A stretch of 64,000 nucleotides of DNA from Peribacillus butanolivorans (GTDB lineage: Bacteria; Bacillota; Bacilli; Bacillales; DSM-1321). The translations under genes and the position numbers were made by a program. Position 1 is the first letter of the stretch. Each line of letters begins with the position of its first letter. The stretch spans positions 124,001 to 188,000 of the forward strand of contig NZ_LGYA01000001.1 of the NCBI RefSeq assembly GCF_001273755.1, given 5' to 3'. The notes beneath the pieces are model-generated. The model saw nothing but the letters and a program-made list of their open reading frames with translations. It was not told where the DNA came from and made no database searches. This document shows positions 51,904 to 61,183 of this stretch, piece after piece.

Positions 51904-54090
51904 CTATTTTACATCCTCGCCAAATACGGTTTTCACGACATTCTCTGCCGCATTGCCATTATCCCAACCGCAGAATTTATCGTAAAAGCGATCATACGTC
52001 TCTTGATATTGAGTTTTAACTTGGTCAATATTTGTAACGGCATCAATGATTTCATCCGTTGTTTTCACTAATGGACCAGGCACTTCTGATTCAATATCTA
52101 TATAAAATCCTCTTAATGTATCTCTATATTTCTCAAGATCATAGGTGAAAAACAAGATTGGTCGTTTCAAATTTGCATAATCAAAAAATACAGAAGAATA
52201 ATCAGTGATCAATATATCAGAAATCAAATAAAGTTCAGCAATATCATCGTATTTTGAATAATTATATACAAATCCTTCTAAACCATCTGTGTCGATCTCA
52301 TCGGCAATAAAGTAATGCATGCGTAATAAAACGACATATTCATCCCCTAATTGTTCTCTCATTTTATGCAAATCCATTTGAATAGCAAACTTATACTTTC
52401 CAGGTTCATAAAATTCATCATCCCGCCACGTCGGGGCGTATAAAATCACTTTTTTATCAAGAGGAATTTGGAGACTCTCTTTTAAATTCTGGATAGACTC
52501 CTCATTATCCTTTTTATATAAAATATCATTTCTTGGATAACCGAATTCGAGCATCTCCTTTTCGAACTTAAAGGCACTTCTAAATATATCCGAAGAATAT
52601 TGATTCGGTGAAATAAGATAATCCCAACGTCTTGATTGATTAAAGAAATGCTTTTTATAATTGGGATTTGCCGAATAAATATCATTCATATCAAAAACAA
52701 GCTTCTTCAACGGTGTTCCATGCCAAGTCTGCAAATCGATATTCCCTTCACGCTTATTCAATTTTAGTGGAAGGCGTGAATTACTTACCGAAAATTTAGA
52801 TGTAGCGAAATAATAATAGTAAGCTAAGCTAAACCGTTTCACTTGTTTTGCATTACCTGGAATCTCTTTCCCTGTCTTATTAAAAATCCATATATATTTA
52901 AAATCGTAATTATGCTCAAGCATATATTCATAAATGTACTTCGGACTATCCGAATAGTTTTTCCCTAAGAAACTTTCGAATACGATTGTTTTTTCTTTTA
53001 GCGGCATACGCATGAACACAGAGCGATATAAATAAATGTACATTTTCTGCCTACTCTTCAATGCCCTCTTCATATTACGGGCAAAATGATGGAGTCCAAT
53101 CAGCCTTTTATAAGATTCCAGTTTCCTTTTACGTAACAGCTTTAGCTCTCTTTTCACTACAACATTAAGCTTTTTCCTTTTTGATACATCAATTTTATCA
53201 ACAGAAACGGCTACTTTATTAAAAAATTCATCGATACATCCTTGATTGGAAAACAGCATGATAATCTGTTTTCGATATATATTCAAAAATAACCAGTCTA
53301 AATATGAACCAGCTCGTTTGTTCATACCATATTGATCTTTCATCTGATTATAGATTGATAAAAAATCCAAAACCTTTTTTTCCCGATCCGATTGCATTAC
53401 TGCAGGATTAGAGATGGGGTCATTGCGCCTGCGCTTGAAATAATAGCAACGTGTTAAAAATGGGAATGTCCCCATTTCACTTATGATAGGAACGATAAAG
53501 GATAAATCTGAATAACAATCAACTTCTTCTGAAAACCGCAAATTATTCACCTTTATAAAATCACGCGAAATAAGAGTGTGCAGGATTGACATACCACGGA
53601 ACGAGCGTTGAATCCCCCTTCTTAAACGTACACGTCCTTCTTGCACTTTCTCTTCAATCTCTTCTATTATCATTCCATCATCAGCTTCTTCTTCAACCAT
53701 ATTCCCGATTTTACTATCCTCTTTATTAGTTAACCGGACCCGCTTTCCGGTAAGCATATCGTGTTCCCCAATATTCTCGACCAACCTTCCAATTGTATCG
53801 AGAGCAATAAAATCATCACTATCAACGAAGTAGACGAACTCACCCGTAGCATTATCTAAACCTAGGTTACGAGCTGCGCTCACTCCTTTCCTCTCATCAT
53901 TATGGAAGCAGATAATCCGTTTATCCCTCTTGGCAAATTCATTAATGATAGCACCAGACTGATCCAATGATCCATCATTAATAAGTAAAACTTCCAAGTT
54001 ACTATATGTTTGATTCACCACTGAAGTTAAACACTCATCTAAAAATTCTTCTGTATTATATACTGCAATAATTACTGATACCTTTTTCAA
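51904..54090 (-). CDS. Fusion of GT2 glycosyltransferase and CDP-glycerol glycerophosphotransferase (TagF-like)
   Basis: A 728-residue enzyme. The N-terminal 230 residues are a GT2 fold (VSVIIAVYNTEEFLDECL, INDGSLDQSG, YFVDSDDF). Residues about 370-720 are a TagF-type glycerophosphotransferase domain (LQTWHGTPLKKL, YAPTWRDDEF, ILITDYSSVFFDYANLKRP). Such fusions build or modify glycerol-phosphate polymers, that is teichoic acid or capsule, at the membrane. It stands alone, with no tag genes nearby. TTG 54090 is eight bases after AAGGAG and is preferred to TTG 54096. A basic region at 310-350 may mediate membrane contact. Confidence 0.88.
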   Translation of the reverse strand: MKKVSVIIAVYNTEEFLDECLTSVVNQTYSNLEVLLINDGSLDQSGAIINEFAKRDKRIICFHNDERKGVSAARNLGLDNATGEFVYFVDSDDFIALDTIGRLVENIGEHDMLTGKRVRLTNKEDSKIGNMVEEEADDGMIIEEIEEKVQEGRVRLRRGIQRSFRGMSILHTLISRDFIKVNNLRFSEEVDCYSDLSFIVPIISEMGTFPFLTRCYYFKRRRNDPISNPAVMQSDREKKVLDFLSIYNQMKDQYGMNKRAGSYLDWLFLNIYRKQIIMLFSNQGCIDEFFNKVAVSVDKIDVSKRKKLNVVVKRELKLLRKRKLESYKRLIGLHHFARNMKRALKSRQKMYIYLYRSVFMRMPLKEKTIVFESFLGKNYSDSPKYIYEYMLEHNYDFKYIWIFNKTGKEIPGNAKQVKRFSLAYYYYFATSKFSVSNSRLPLKLNKREGNIDLQTWHGTPLKKLVFDMNDIYSANPNYKKHFFNQSRRWDYLISPNQYSSDIFRSAFKFEKEMLEFGYPRNDILYKKDNEESIQNLKESLQIPLDKKVILYAPTWRDDEFYEPGKYKFAIQMDLHKMREQLGDEYVVLLRMHYFIADEIDTDGLEGFVYNYSKYDDIAELYLISDILITDYSSVFFDYANLKRPILFFTYDLEKYRDTLRGFYIDIESEVPGPLVKTTDEIIDAVTNIDQVKTQYQETYDRFYDKFCGWDNGNAAENVVKTVFGEDVK

Positions 54091-54743
54091 TTTCAAAACT
54101 CCTTAGGTATTGATTTCCTAATTTTAATTAATAGGTAGATTTATTATACAATATTTCAAGTCTTTTTGACGCCCCAAATAAATTGGATGGATATGGAATT
54201 AACCTTATTAAATGCTTAGAGGGAGGCGGTTAAGATAATTGATTGCTTGTGAAATAGATATCAAAGGAATCAACTGCATAGAAGAAGGCAAAGACACTTC
54301 TCTTTTCCTCTTGCCTGACTAATTTAATTACTTCAAATGCTGTATTCATTTATTCTAATTGTAAAAGTAATATTAAAAAAAGTATTATTTTAGCTAAAGC
54401 ATAATTAAATAAAAGATTTAACCTCTATAGAGAAAAAACGAAGAAGACCTTTCTCTCAATTAGATAAACCGTCCTTTATGATTGATTAATATTAAGTTAA
54501 ATACAAATCCCATTTACTAATCAGGTTTGCTAAGAGGATTTATTTTAGCGACATAGCAAACTTGTACGTACAAAAATAGAATATTAATTAAAAGATTACA
54601 TAACCAATACATGTAATTATAAAATCCACTCAATTGATAAAAATCAAAAAAATCCAAGTCAAACTAAGGATTCAAAATAATATATATTAAATATCAAAAA
54701 GACATTGCCACGATATTAAAATGATATCTAAGGAGTGGAATTG
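54091..54743. other. AT-rich gap without gene
   Basis: About 650 bases with no open frame supported by a ribosome site and no strong hairpin. Together with the decayed genes to its right it may be the eroded flank of an insertion. Confidence 0.4.
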
Positions 54744-55074
54744 ATGACAATTAAGAAAATGCCTGTTTCTTTACCTGAAAGTGCAAAACAAGATTTAGAA
54801 AAGATGTCGGCAATTTGTTTTAAGAAGGCTTTTGGGAAGCGTAAAAAAGATTATGAAAGCTGTTTTTAATAGAGTCACAGATGCTATTAAGTAAGGTTCA
54901 ACTATTACATGCATATCCAGCTATGTAGACCGTGTCTTTAGATCAATGGAACGACAGGCTTTACATATGGAAAATAACCGTTAGAAGGCTAAGAGGAAGA
55001 AGAGTGAGGCAGAGGCACATGAATTTTTCTATCCAACCAAAGATGTCCCATTATGGGATTGGTTAGAACAGTGA
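54744..55074 (+). pseudogene. Decayed gene of unknown family
   Basis: ATG 54744 behind AAGGAG opens a 41-codon frame. A shift at the T run near 54865 continues into a second frame that runs to a stop at 55072 but contains two further stops (TAA near 54890, TAG near 54983). The combined product would be about 108 residues with a basic N-terminal half (CFKKAFGKRKKDY) and a C-terminal FFYPTKDVPLWDWLEQ. I recognise no family. Intact copies may be carried on mobile elements. Confidence 0.6.
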
Positions 55075-55120
55075 GGGAGGAATTAAATGAAGTTACATTA
55101 GACCCATTTTCATACACATA

Positions 55121-55143
55121 AAAAAAGAGCCATTTCGGCTCTC
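55121..55143 (-). terminator. Terminator of the 55147 gene
   Basis: GAGCC pairs with GGCTC and a run of seven T follows on the minus strand. Confidence 0.75.
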
Positions 55144-55146
55144 CAA

Positions 55147-55431
55147 TCAACAACTTATGGCTTCTCCTTCGCTCATTTCTATCACCCTTTTCACTGAATA
55201 ATTACAAGATAATAAAACGGCCTTATCATGCCCCAATTCTTCAACCCAACTTTTAAATAAAGTATCCTTGCTAACCCCTGTTTGATCCATTTCCATTTCC
55301 CTCTCCATGAGTTTTTTCCATTCTTCTTCATCAATCAACAAAGGCATGGAACTTTCATTTAGAGTAAAACAAATTCCTTCTTCTGTTTTGATAACACCCT
55401 CACCATTTGCTAGGACCTGTTTTGATTCCAT
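55147..55431 (-). CDS. Hypothetical acidic protein
   Basis: A 94-residue protein starting at ATG 55431 with AAGGGG upstream. It is acidic, with an EEEWKKLMEREMEMDQ helix and two cysteines near the C-terminus (LLSCNYS and the last residue). No family recognised. The frame continues upstream without a stop into the zinc-ribbon relic, so it could instead be the C-terminal part of that gene. A terminator directly follows, suggesting a once functional transcript. Confidence 0.5.
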   Translation of the reverse strand: MESKQVLANGEGVIKTEEGICFTLNESSMPLLIDEEEWKKLMEREMEMDQTGVSKDTLFKSWVEELGHDKAVLLSCNYSVKRVIEMSEGEAISC

Positions 55432-55643
55432 TTTAATTCCCCTTTTCGTATTGAATTGTTTAACAAGGATAACTTTTGTCATATCTCCAAATTGATCTGT
55501 ATAAAACGATTGGTTGTGTGCCTTACAAGCTGGATTCACACATTCATATATATCCCTAACTTTTGAAAACCTTCTTTCTCTGGTACTCCCAGGCCATAAT
55601 AATCAATACATGTCATACCTTCATCACAATATGGGCATTCCAC
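55432..55643 (-). pseudogene. Zinc-ribbon protein with dinucleotide frameshift
   Basis: From GTG 55643 the minus strand reads ECPYCDEGMTCIDYYGLG and on to KEGFQKLGIY; after a TATATATA run near 55546 the frame must shift by two bases to continue as ECVNPACKAHNQSF. The four cysteines in two CxxC-like pairs (CPYC and CVNPAC) suggest a zinc ribbon. An extra AT in the run breaks the gene. Confidence 0.5.
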
Positions 55644-55652
55644 ATCTTCAAC

Positions 55653-56640
55653 CTAACTAAACAATTTAAATATTGATTTTATCAAGCGAAAAGGTCGCGC
55701 ACGCTGATCTTCCTGGTATTCCTTCCTGCAGTGGTTACAGAGGTTCAACCCTCGCCTTTTGCCTTCGTCTTCGGTAACCACCAGGGCCATAAAAACATAT
55801 CCTCTATAAAAATTATCGGGGTTATCATTTGGCATTGTAATTTCAATTTTAGAGTCCTTAAATTCTGCAACCCCTAAAGGGATACCGTTTTTAAGCTTAA
55901 AGATATTCGGAATGTTTACTTCAGTACGCTCTTAACACTTAATTCATCGGCATATTTGCATTGGAGCTCTTTGTTTGGCATTTGAAGAACTAATTTACTC
56001 ATTTCATCCGTCGAAACAATATTTACATTAGGATCCAACTTTGTTTTCTTGGTTAACTTGAAGGTGTTTAATTCCTCAATAACTTCAATTCTACGACCAT
56101 TAAAATTAATTTTTATTCCGTGCAGCTCATTATTTTCCGTTAAATCGCTCAAAGAAAGGGCTAATGTTTCCCCTAATGTTTCCCTTGTTAATTTATCTTG
56201 GCTATGAGAAACCACCCTAATATGAGTTTTAAATACGGGTAAGTTCATCTTTCCGTTGTTGCCGCGCTAATTTTGTTAGCTTTGATTTCATCCTGGAGGC
56301 TGTGAGGCTTAGTTATAACCTTTTTCTTTTTAAAATTCTTATTACTTTTAAAGAAAACGTTAGTAACAGCCTGGAATGTATCGGTTAACAAATCATTAAT
56401 TTCATTCACTAAACTGCCGACGCCTATTTTAAATCCGGTAACAACCCGTTTACCGCTTATATTCGCTCTTAACGGAACTTTACCTTTTGAAGACTTTTCG
56501 TGAGCCCAGAGCGTTTCTAAGCCACTTATTCCTTTCTTCAACTTCATTACAAATACTTAACCTTGCGAAATCTCCATCATATACTAATTCATCCACTCAA
56601 TTTAATATTGATGCTATCGGCGTTTTTGTGTCATTACTTT
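55653..56640 (-). pseudogene. Conjugation-type (VirB4/HerA-like) ATPase remnant, multiply frameshifted
   Basis: Consecutive minus-strand frames join into one protein: GISGLETLWAHEKSSKGKV to KANKISAATTER (56547-56245), then MNLPVFKTHIRVVSHSQDKL to DELSVKSVLK (56248-55916), then EVNIPNIFKLKNGIPLG to FYRGYVFM (55925-55790). Single-base changes near 56248 and 55925 break it. The order resembles the N-terminal half of DUF87/VirB4-like ATPases of Gram-positive conjugative elements, but the expected Walker A after YVFM is replaced by an unrelated cysteine-containing tail (CNHCRKEYQED). The family call is from memory of motifs and is tentative; the decay itself is clear. Confidence 0.5.
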
Positions 56641-56932
56641 GTGTATTCAAGGAGAAAATTTTATTTTGCTGATCAATTCACATGCTGGATTCCCTTAATG
56701 AATACATAAAAATATCTCGATTTCAAAGTAATATCTTACATTTATAATTAGGTATAAATACTGGGAAATAAAGAATTTTATAGGTAGGATACTAAATATT
56801 TTATTACAAAAGCTGTTCGTAAATGAAGCATGTTAAAATATGCGGATATGATTATGCTACAATTGTAAAGATTGCAATTGAAATTCATATCTTAGGGAAA
56901 AGTAATTATATTAGTATTTAGGAGGGGTTTGT

Positions 56933-58099
56933 GTGTACCATCTCTTTACACATAATGATTTAGATGGAGTCGGATGCGGTATTGTAGCGAAGCTGGCATT
57001 CGGGGAAGAAGTAGTGGTTAGTTATAATTCAATCGGGCGACTTAATCAGAATGTAGCGGCATTTCTTGAGCAGGCCAAAATTGAGGATACGTTGCTGGTT
57101 ACTGATCTTTCAGTTGATGAAGATAATGAAAAAGCGATTTCACAGTTTGTTGAAGATGGAGGCAAAGCGCTTCTGATTGATCATCATAAATCAGCGCTGC
57201 ATTTGAACGAACATGATTGGGCATCTGTAACAGTCGAGCAGGAAGACGGTAAACAAACAGCAGCGACTTCATTATTCTATCAGTATGCAGTTGAAAAAAA
57301 ATTGTTGGAACCTTCGCGGATTGTTGCTGAATTTGTTGAATTAGTTCGTCAATACGATACTTGGGAATGGGAAGTAAACAAAAATTTAACGGCAAAACGG
57401 TTAAATGATTTGTTCTTTATGATTCCGATTGAGGAATTTGAGATGAAAATCGCCCATAAATTATCAACGGCTGAAAGCTTTACTTTTGACGAAGTTGAGC
57501 AAACGCTTTTGGATGTTGAGGAAAGCAGGGTTGATCGGTACATAAACAGGAAAAAAAGAGAAGTCTATCAGGCTACGGTTGGTCCCCATACAGCAGGTGT
57601 GGTCCATGCTGAGTCCTATCATTCGGAATTGGGAAATGAACTGTCCAAAGAGTTTTCCCATCTGGATTATATTGCAATTCTAATGGTCGGAAGTAAAAGA
57701 ATCAGCTTTCGGACAATCCATGATGACATAGACGTTTCTGAGGTTGCAGGTAAATACGATGGGGGCGGTCATCAAAAAGCCGCAGGTTGCACAATGTCCG
57801 AAAAGGCATACAGTCAATACGTAGAAAAGACCTTTTTTGCCGAGCCTATTAAACGCGATGCTCATAAAAACCAATTGAATATCAAGGAATCCCCAGAGGG
57901 TTGCCTGTATTCAACGAGAGAAAAACAAGACATTTTCATCTATGAAGATGAAGAAGAAGAATGGATTGTGGAGATCAACGGAAAACAACAGAAAAAAACA
58001 TTTGATACATTTGGGGAAGCGGATAAATATATAAAGCGGAAATACGTTGCATGGCTGGCCCATGATGAAAGATACGAAGAGTTTGTCAATAGAGGGTGA
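56933..58099 (+). CDS. nrnB: Oligoribonuclease NrnB (DHH phosphoesterase)
   Basis: A 388-residue DHH/DHHA1 phosphoesterase that degrades short RNA and possibly pGpG. Motifs: THNDLDGVGCG at the N-terminus, LLIDHHKSA (the DHH box) and the C-terminal DHHA1 GGGHQKAAGC. Length fits B. subtilis NrnB (399). The start is GTG 56933, behind AGGAGGGG. It is a single gene next to the decayed block. Confidence 0.92.
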   Translation: MYHLFTHNDLDGVGCGIVAKLAFGEEVVVSYNSIGRLNQNVAAFLEQAKIEDTLLVTDLSVDEDNEKAISQFVEDGGKALLIDHHKSALHLNEHDWASVTVEQEDGKQTAATSLFYQYAVEKKLLEPSRIVAEFVELVRQYDTWEWEVNKNLTAKRLNDLFFMIPIEEFEMKIAHKLSTAESFTFDEVEQTLLDVEESRVDRYINRKKREVYQATVGPHTAGVVHAESYHSELGNELSKEFSHLDYIAILMVGSKRISFRTIHDDIDVSEVAGKYDGGGHQKAAGCTMSEKAYSQYVEKTFFAEPIKRDAHKNQLNIKESPEGCLYSTREKQDIFIYEDEEEEWIVEINGKQQKKTFDTFGEADKYIKRKYVAWLAHDERYEEFVNRG

Positions 58100-58106
58100 A
58101 TAGGAA

Positions 58107-58138
58107 AACGGCTGTCCGAATGTGGGCAGTCGCTTTTT
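58107..58138 (+). terminator. Terminator of nrnB
   Basis: CGGCTGTCC pairs with GGGCAGTCG (one G-U), followed by TTTTT. Confidence 0.8.
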
Positions 58139-58200
58139 GTTGTGTCTCTAAGACGGAAACCTGACACTTTGTGTAGAATCATCCATAAATCGAAGGAAAT

Positions 58201-58275
58201 GAAGATAAATGGAGACTTTGCGTAGATAAAACTGAAATTTCGTAGATAAAAAGAAAGATTCGTTGATAAAAGTTG
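58201..58275. repeat. 20-bp-period intergenic repeat (locus B)
   Basis: Units start exactly every 20 bases at 58201, 58221, 58241 and 58261, with cores GAAGATAAAT, CGTAGATAAA, CGTAGATAAA and CGTTGATAAA. The second half of each unit varies but is A-rich with an AGA or GAA. It belongs to the same family as 39650-39689. Confidence 0.75.
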
Positions 58276-58315
58276 TTGATCCTACTCATTTACGTAGGAT
58301 TGGACTGAACTTTCA

Positions 58316-58356
58316 TAAAAAACAGGCTCAAAACGGATGCCTTTTGAGCCTGTTTA
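58316..58356 (-). terminator. Terminator of the BrkB-family gene
   Basis: AAACAGGCTCAAAA pairs with TTTTGAGCCTGTTT; T run on the minus strand. Confidence 0.9.
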
Positions 58357-58363
58357 AGCTATT

Positions 58364-59230
58364 TTACCTTTTAAGTGGGACAGGATGTACGATGGTACGG
58401 GATTGTTTTTTGGGTATAGAATTTTGGCGATGAAGAATTGCGTTGATTTCGCCACCGATTACAAAGATCAGACCACTCAAATACAACCATAACATTAAGA
58501 TGATAACGCCCCCTAAACTGCCGTATGTGGACGAATAGTTAGCAAAGTTGCTGACATAGAATGAGAATCCAAGTGATATTCCGAGCCACAGTACGGTTGC
58601 GGTCACAGCCCCAGGGATAACGTGTTTAATTGGAAAACTCTTATTCGGTGCAAAGCGATATAAAAAGGTCAATACTAGTGAGATAACGACAACTGCAATG
58701 ATCCACCGTAATAAGCTGAATAGACTTTGCATTTTTTCAGGAAGCGAGATGACTTGTTGTAATAAATCGATGATCACTTTCCCGAAAACGGGCAGACCTA
58801 ACATAACGATAAAAGCTACAACCAAGCCTAAGGTTAAGATAATAGAAATAAAGCGGGCTTTAATGAAGTTCCTTGTTTCTTTCACATCATAAGCGATGTT
58901 CATTGAATGAATAAACGCATTCATACCGTTTGAGGCTGACCATATGGTGCCTAGGAAACCGAAAGTAAGTAAGCCGCCGTTCCGCTCACTTAATATGTTG
59001 ATAATATTTTCCTCGATGACTTCCACCGTTTCCGTTGGCATGAAGGTTTTTATAGTATCCATGGCTGTCTGAATGTCGATATTCAAATAAGGTAAAATCG
59101 AAAGTAGTAAAATGAGCAAAGGGAATAGTGCGAGTAAATAATAATAGGCCTGTTCTGCTGCCAACCCTGTTACACGATCTTCTTTTATTTCTTTGATAAG
59201 CTGCTTGCTGAATTTTATCGACTTATTCAT
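58364..59230 (-). CDS. YihY/BrkB family membrane protein
   Basis: A 288-residue membrane protein with about six helices. The N-terminal DRVTGLAAEQAYYYLLALFPLLILLLS and the GVIILMLWLYLSGLIFVIGGEINA segment are the family signatures. Its function is not established (once thought to be RNase BN). ATG 59230 has AGGAGTGATG upstream. It is a single gene. Confidence 0.88.
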   Translation of the reverse strand: MNKSIKFSKQLIKEIKEDRVTGLAAEQAYYYLLALFPLLILLLSILPYLNIDIQTAMDTIKTFMPTETVEVIEENIINILSERNGGLLTFGFLGTIWSASNGMNAFIHSMNIAYDVKETRNFIKARFISIILTLGLVVAFIVMLGLPVFGKVIIDLLQQVISLPEKMQSLFSLLRWIIAVVVISLVLTFLYRFAPNKSFPIKHVIPGAVTATVLWLGISLGFSFYVSNFANYSSTYGSLGGVIILMLWLYLSGLIFVIGGEINAILHRQNSIPKKQSRTIVHPVPLKR

Positions 59231-59369
59231 CCGGGCATCACTCCTGAATAGTTACTAAGGTTATCTGCTTCTTTTCCCTCAGTTCAGGTAAGTTAATCCT
59301 CCTATCTAAAGAAAAGAAAATGAAAGGTACTTTTTTAAAAAAGGTCTTGATAACCCTTCAGGTTGTCTT

Positions 59370-59822
59370 TCATTGTATATCTGTTGGTTTTCTTATACTT
59401 GTAAGAACAATATAACCCGCAATTATTCCTGTAATTGAATTAAATGTGGTTGATCCATCTGCTCCGAAGTATCCTCCCCAAACCAATGTGGAGAAAGGTA
59501 ATTCGAATTCAATTATTTCAGTGAAATACAAAATTGGAATAATGGACATGTAAATGAACGGTAATCCAAGGATAAGTAACCTTAGCCAATTCATTTTCCA
59601 GTGACCTTTTGTTAAAAAGTTTTTCACGATACTAGGTATCGCGAATATGCCCCCGATGAAAATTGGGAAGAAAGATTGAAACAAAAAATATCCCTTAATC
59701 TCATATGTTTCGCGACTAATTATTTCTAGATGATGTTGGTACTTTAAACCATATAATAATACACTTAATAATAGAATTAAGTAGGATAAATAACTAATTG
59801 TTCTTTTCCAAGAATGGCTCAT
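59370..59822 (-). CDS. Hypothetical membrane protein, four helices
   Basis: A 150-residue protein with four predicted membrane helices at about 10-26, 48-66, 81-102 and 128-145. ATG 59822 is preceded by GGGGGG at a good distance. I do not recognise a family. It stands alone between the BrkB and KhtU genes. Confidence 0.68.
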   Translation of the reverse strand: MSHSWKRTISYLSYLILLLSVLLYGLKYQHHLEIISRETYEIKGYFLFQSFFPIFIGGIFAIPSIVKNFLTKGHWKMNWLRLLILGLPFIYMSIIPILYFTEIIEFELPFSTLVWGGYFGADGSTTFNSITGIIAGYIVLTSIRKPTDIQ

Positions 59823-59906
59823 AAAATGTTTCCCCCCGTCTTTTTACTATTATACGGAAAAATAAGGAAAAAGTTTCAGCGGTTAACATTTGCAGAGCTT
59901 TAAAGA

Positions 59907-59960
59907 AGAAGTGTAAAGAAAGGCCGAACATTTTGTCCGACCTTCCTCTATTACACTTCT
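59907..59960 (-). terminator. Long imperfect hairpin at the end of khtTU
   Basis: AAGAAGTGTAA pairs with TTACACTTCTT and an inner AAGG-CGAAC arm pairs with GT-CG-CCTT, forming a long stem that begins inside the last codons of khtU. It probably ends the khtTU transcript. Confidence 0.6.
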
Positions 59961-61177
59961 TCTTTTTGTTGTTCCTTTTGGACCTTTGGCGGCGTCCATT
60001 TGAAGATTTTATTGAGGATATTATAGATATGTTTGGATTCTTTTGTAAGGATTGGTCCAAGAATCGCTAAGGTCAAAACATATAGTGCCGCAAACGGGGT
60101 TAGTATTGGCATTAAACCACCTGCAATACCTAGGTTGGCGAGAATAATGGAGAATTCACCACGTGAAACAATAGTTAAACCGATATTGGCTGAGGCTTTG
60201 TGAGATAAACCAGATTTTCGTCCGGCTATCATACCAGCGACAAAGTTACCGATTATAGTGATGATTACGGCTCCAAGGACCATCCAGACAGCTCCACCAA
60301 GGGTAGTTGGATCAATGCTCAAGCCAAAGCTGAAGAAGAATATGGCGCCAAAGAAGTCTCTAAAGGGAATGACAAGTTTTTCTATCCTGTCGCTGTGTTC
60401 CGTTTCAGAAAAGACTAGACCAAGCAGTAATGCACCAATGGCTTCTGCAACGTGAATTGTTTCTGAGAAACCTGCGACAAAGAATAGCAAGGCAAACACA
60501 ACAATAATAAATAACTCATCAGAGGATATATTAAATAATTTGTTGAGTAAACCAGAGGCTTTCCGAGCTATTACGAAAAATATCAGCATATATCCGATGG
60601 CGATGAAGGTAGAAAGTAGCGTTCCCCAAATGGAACCAGAATCGCTTAATACCAATCCAGATACGACTGATAAATAAACAGCAAGGAAGATATCTTCAAA
60701 CATGATGATACCAAGAATGAGCTCTGTTTCGTTATTACCTGTTCTTTTAAGATCGACAAGGACTTTTGCTACAATGGCACTTGATGAAAAGCTGATAATC
60801 CCTGTTAATATTAGAACTTCTCTTAAAGGTAGTCCGAGCAGGAAACCATATAGTAAGGCCATTCCAGCGTTGATTAAAATGTAATACGTTCCGCCTGTTA
60901 CTATATTTTTCCCTGACTTCATTAGCTTTTTAACGGAAAACTCAAGACCTAAGTAAAATAAAAGGAACAATATCCCGATTCTTCCGAGGAACGCTATGAT
61001 TTCATCACTTTCGATGAAGCGCAGATCAATCAATCCGAAGTTTGGAGCATGGGGGCCAACGAGCATGCCGATGATAATTAATAATGGAACATTTGATATT
61101 TTAAATTTACCTGCAATGAGAGCAGCTAATGCTACTAGAAGCAGGGCAGTTCCTACTTCAAAGACTAAATGGTCCAT
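59951..61177 (-). CDS. khtU: K+/H+ antiporter membrane subunit KhtU (CPA2)
   Basis: A 408-residue CPA2 antiporter with about 12 helices (LEFSVKKLMKSGKN, GEFSIILANLGI). With KhtT it exports potassium in exchange for protons, controlled in B. subtilis by c-di-AMP and by electrophiles. Its ATG 61177 lies 6 bases after the khtT stop with AAGGAG inside the end of khtT, so translation is coupled. The small khtS gene of B. subtilis is not present. Confidence 0.92.
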   Translation of the reverse strand: MDHLVFEVGTALLLVALAALIAGKFKISNVPLLIIIGMLVGPHAPNFGLIDLRFIESDEIIAFLGRIGILFLLFYLGLEFSVKKLMKSGKNIVTGGTYYILINAGMALLYGFLLGLPLREVLILTGIISFSSSAIVAKVLVDLKRTGNNETELILGIIMFEDIFLAVYLSVVSGLVLSDSGSIWGTLLSTFIAIGYMLIFFVIARKASGLLNKLFNISSDELFIIVVFALLFFVAGFSETIHVAEAIGALLLGLVFSETEHSDRIEKLVIPFRDFFGAIFFFSFGLSIDPTTLGGAVWMVLGAVIITIIGNFVAGMIAGRKSGLSHKASANIGLTIVSRGEFSIILANLGIAGGLMPILTPFAALYVLTLAILGPILTKESKHIYNILNKIFKWTPPKVQKEQQKEEV

Positions 61178-61183
61178 ATGTGC

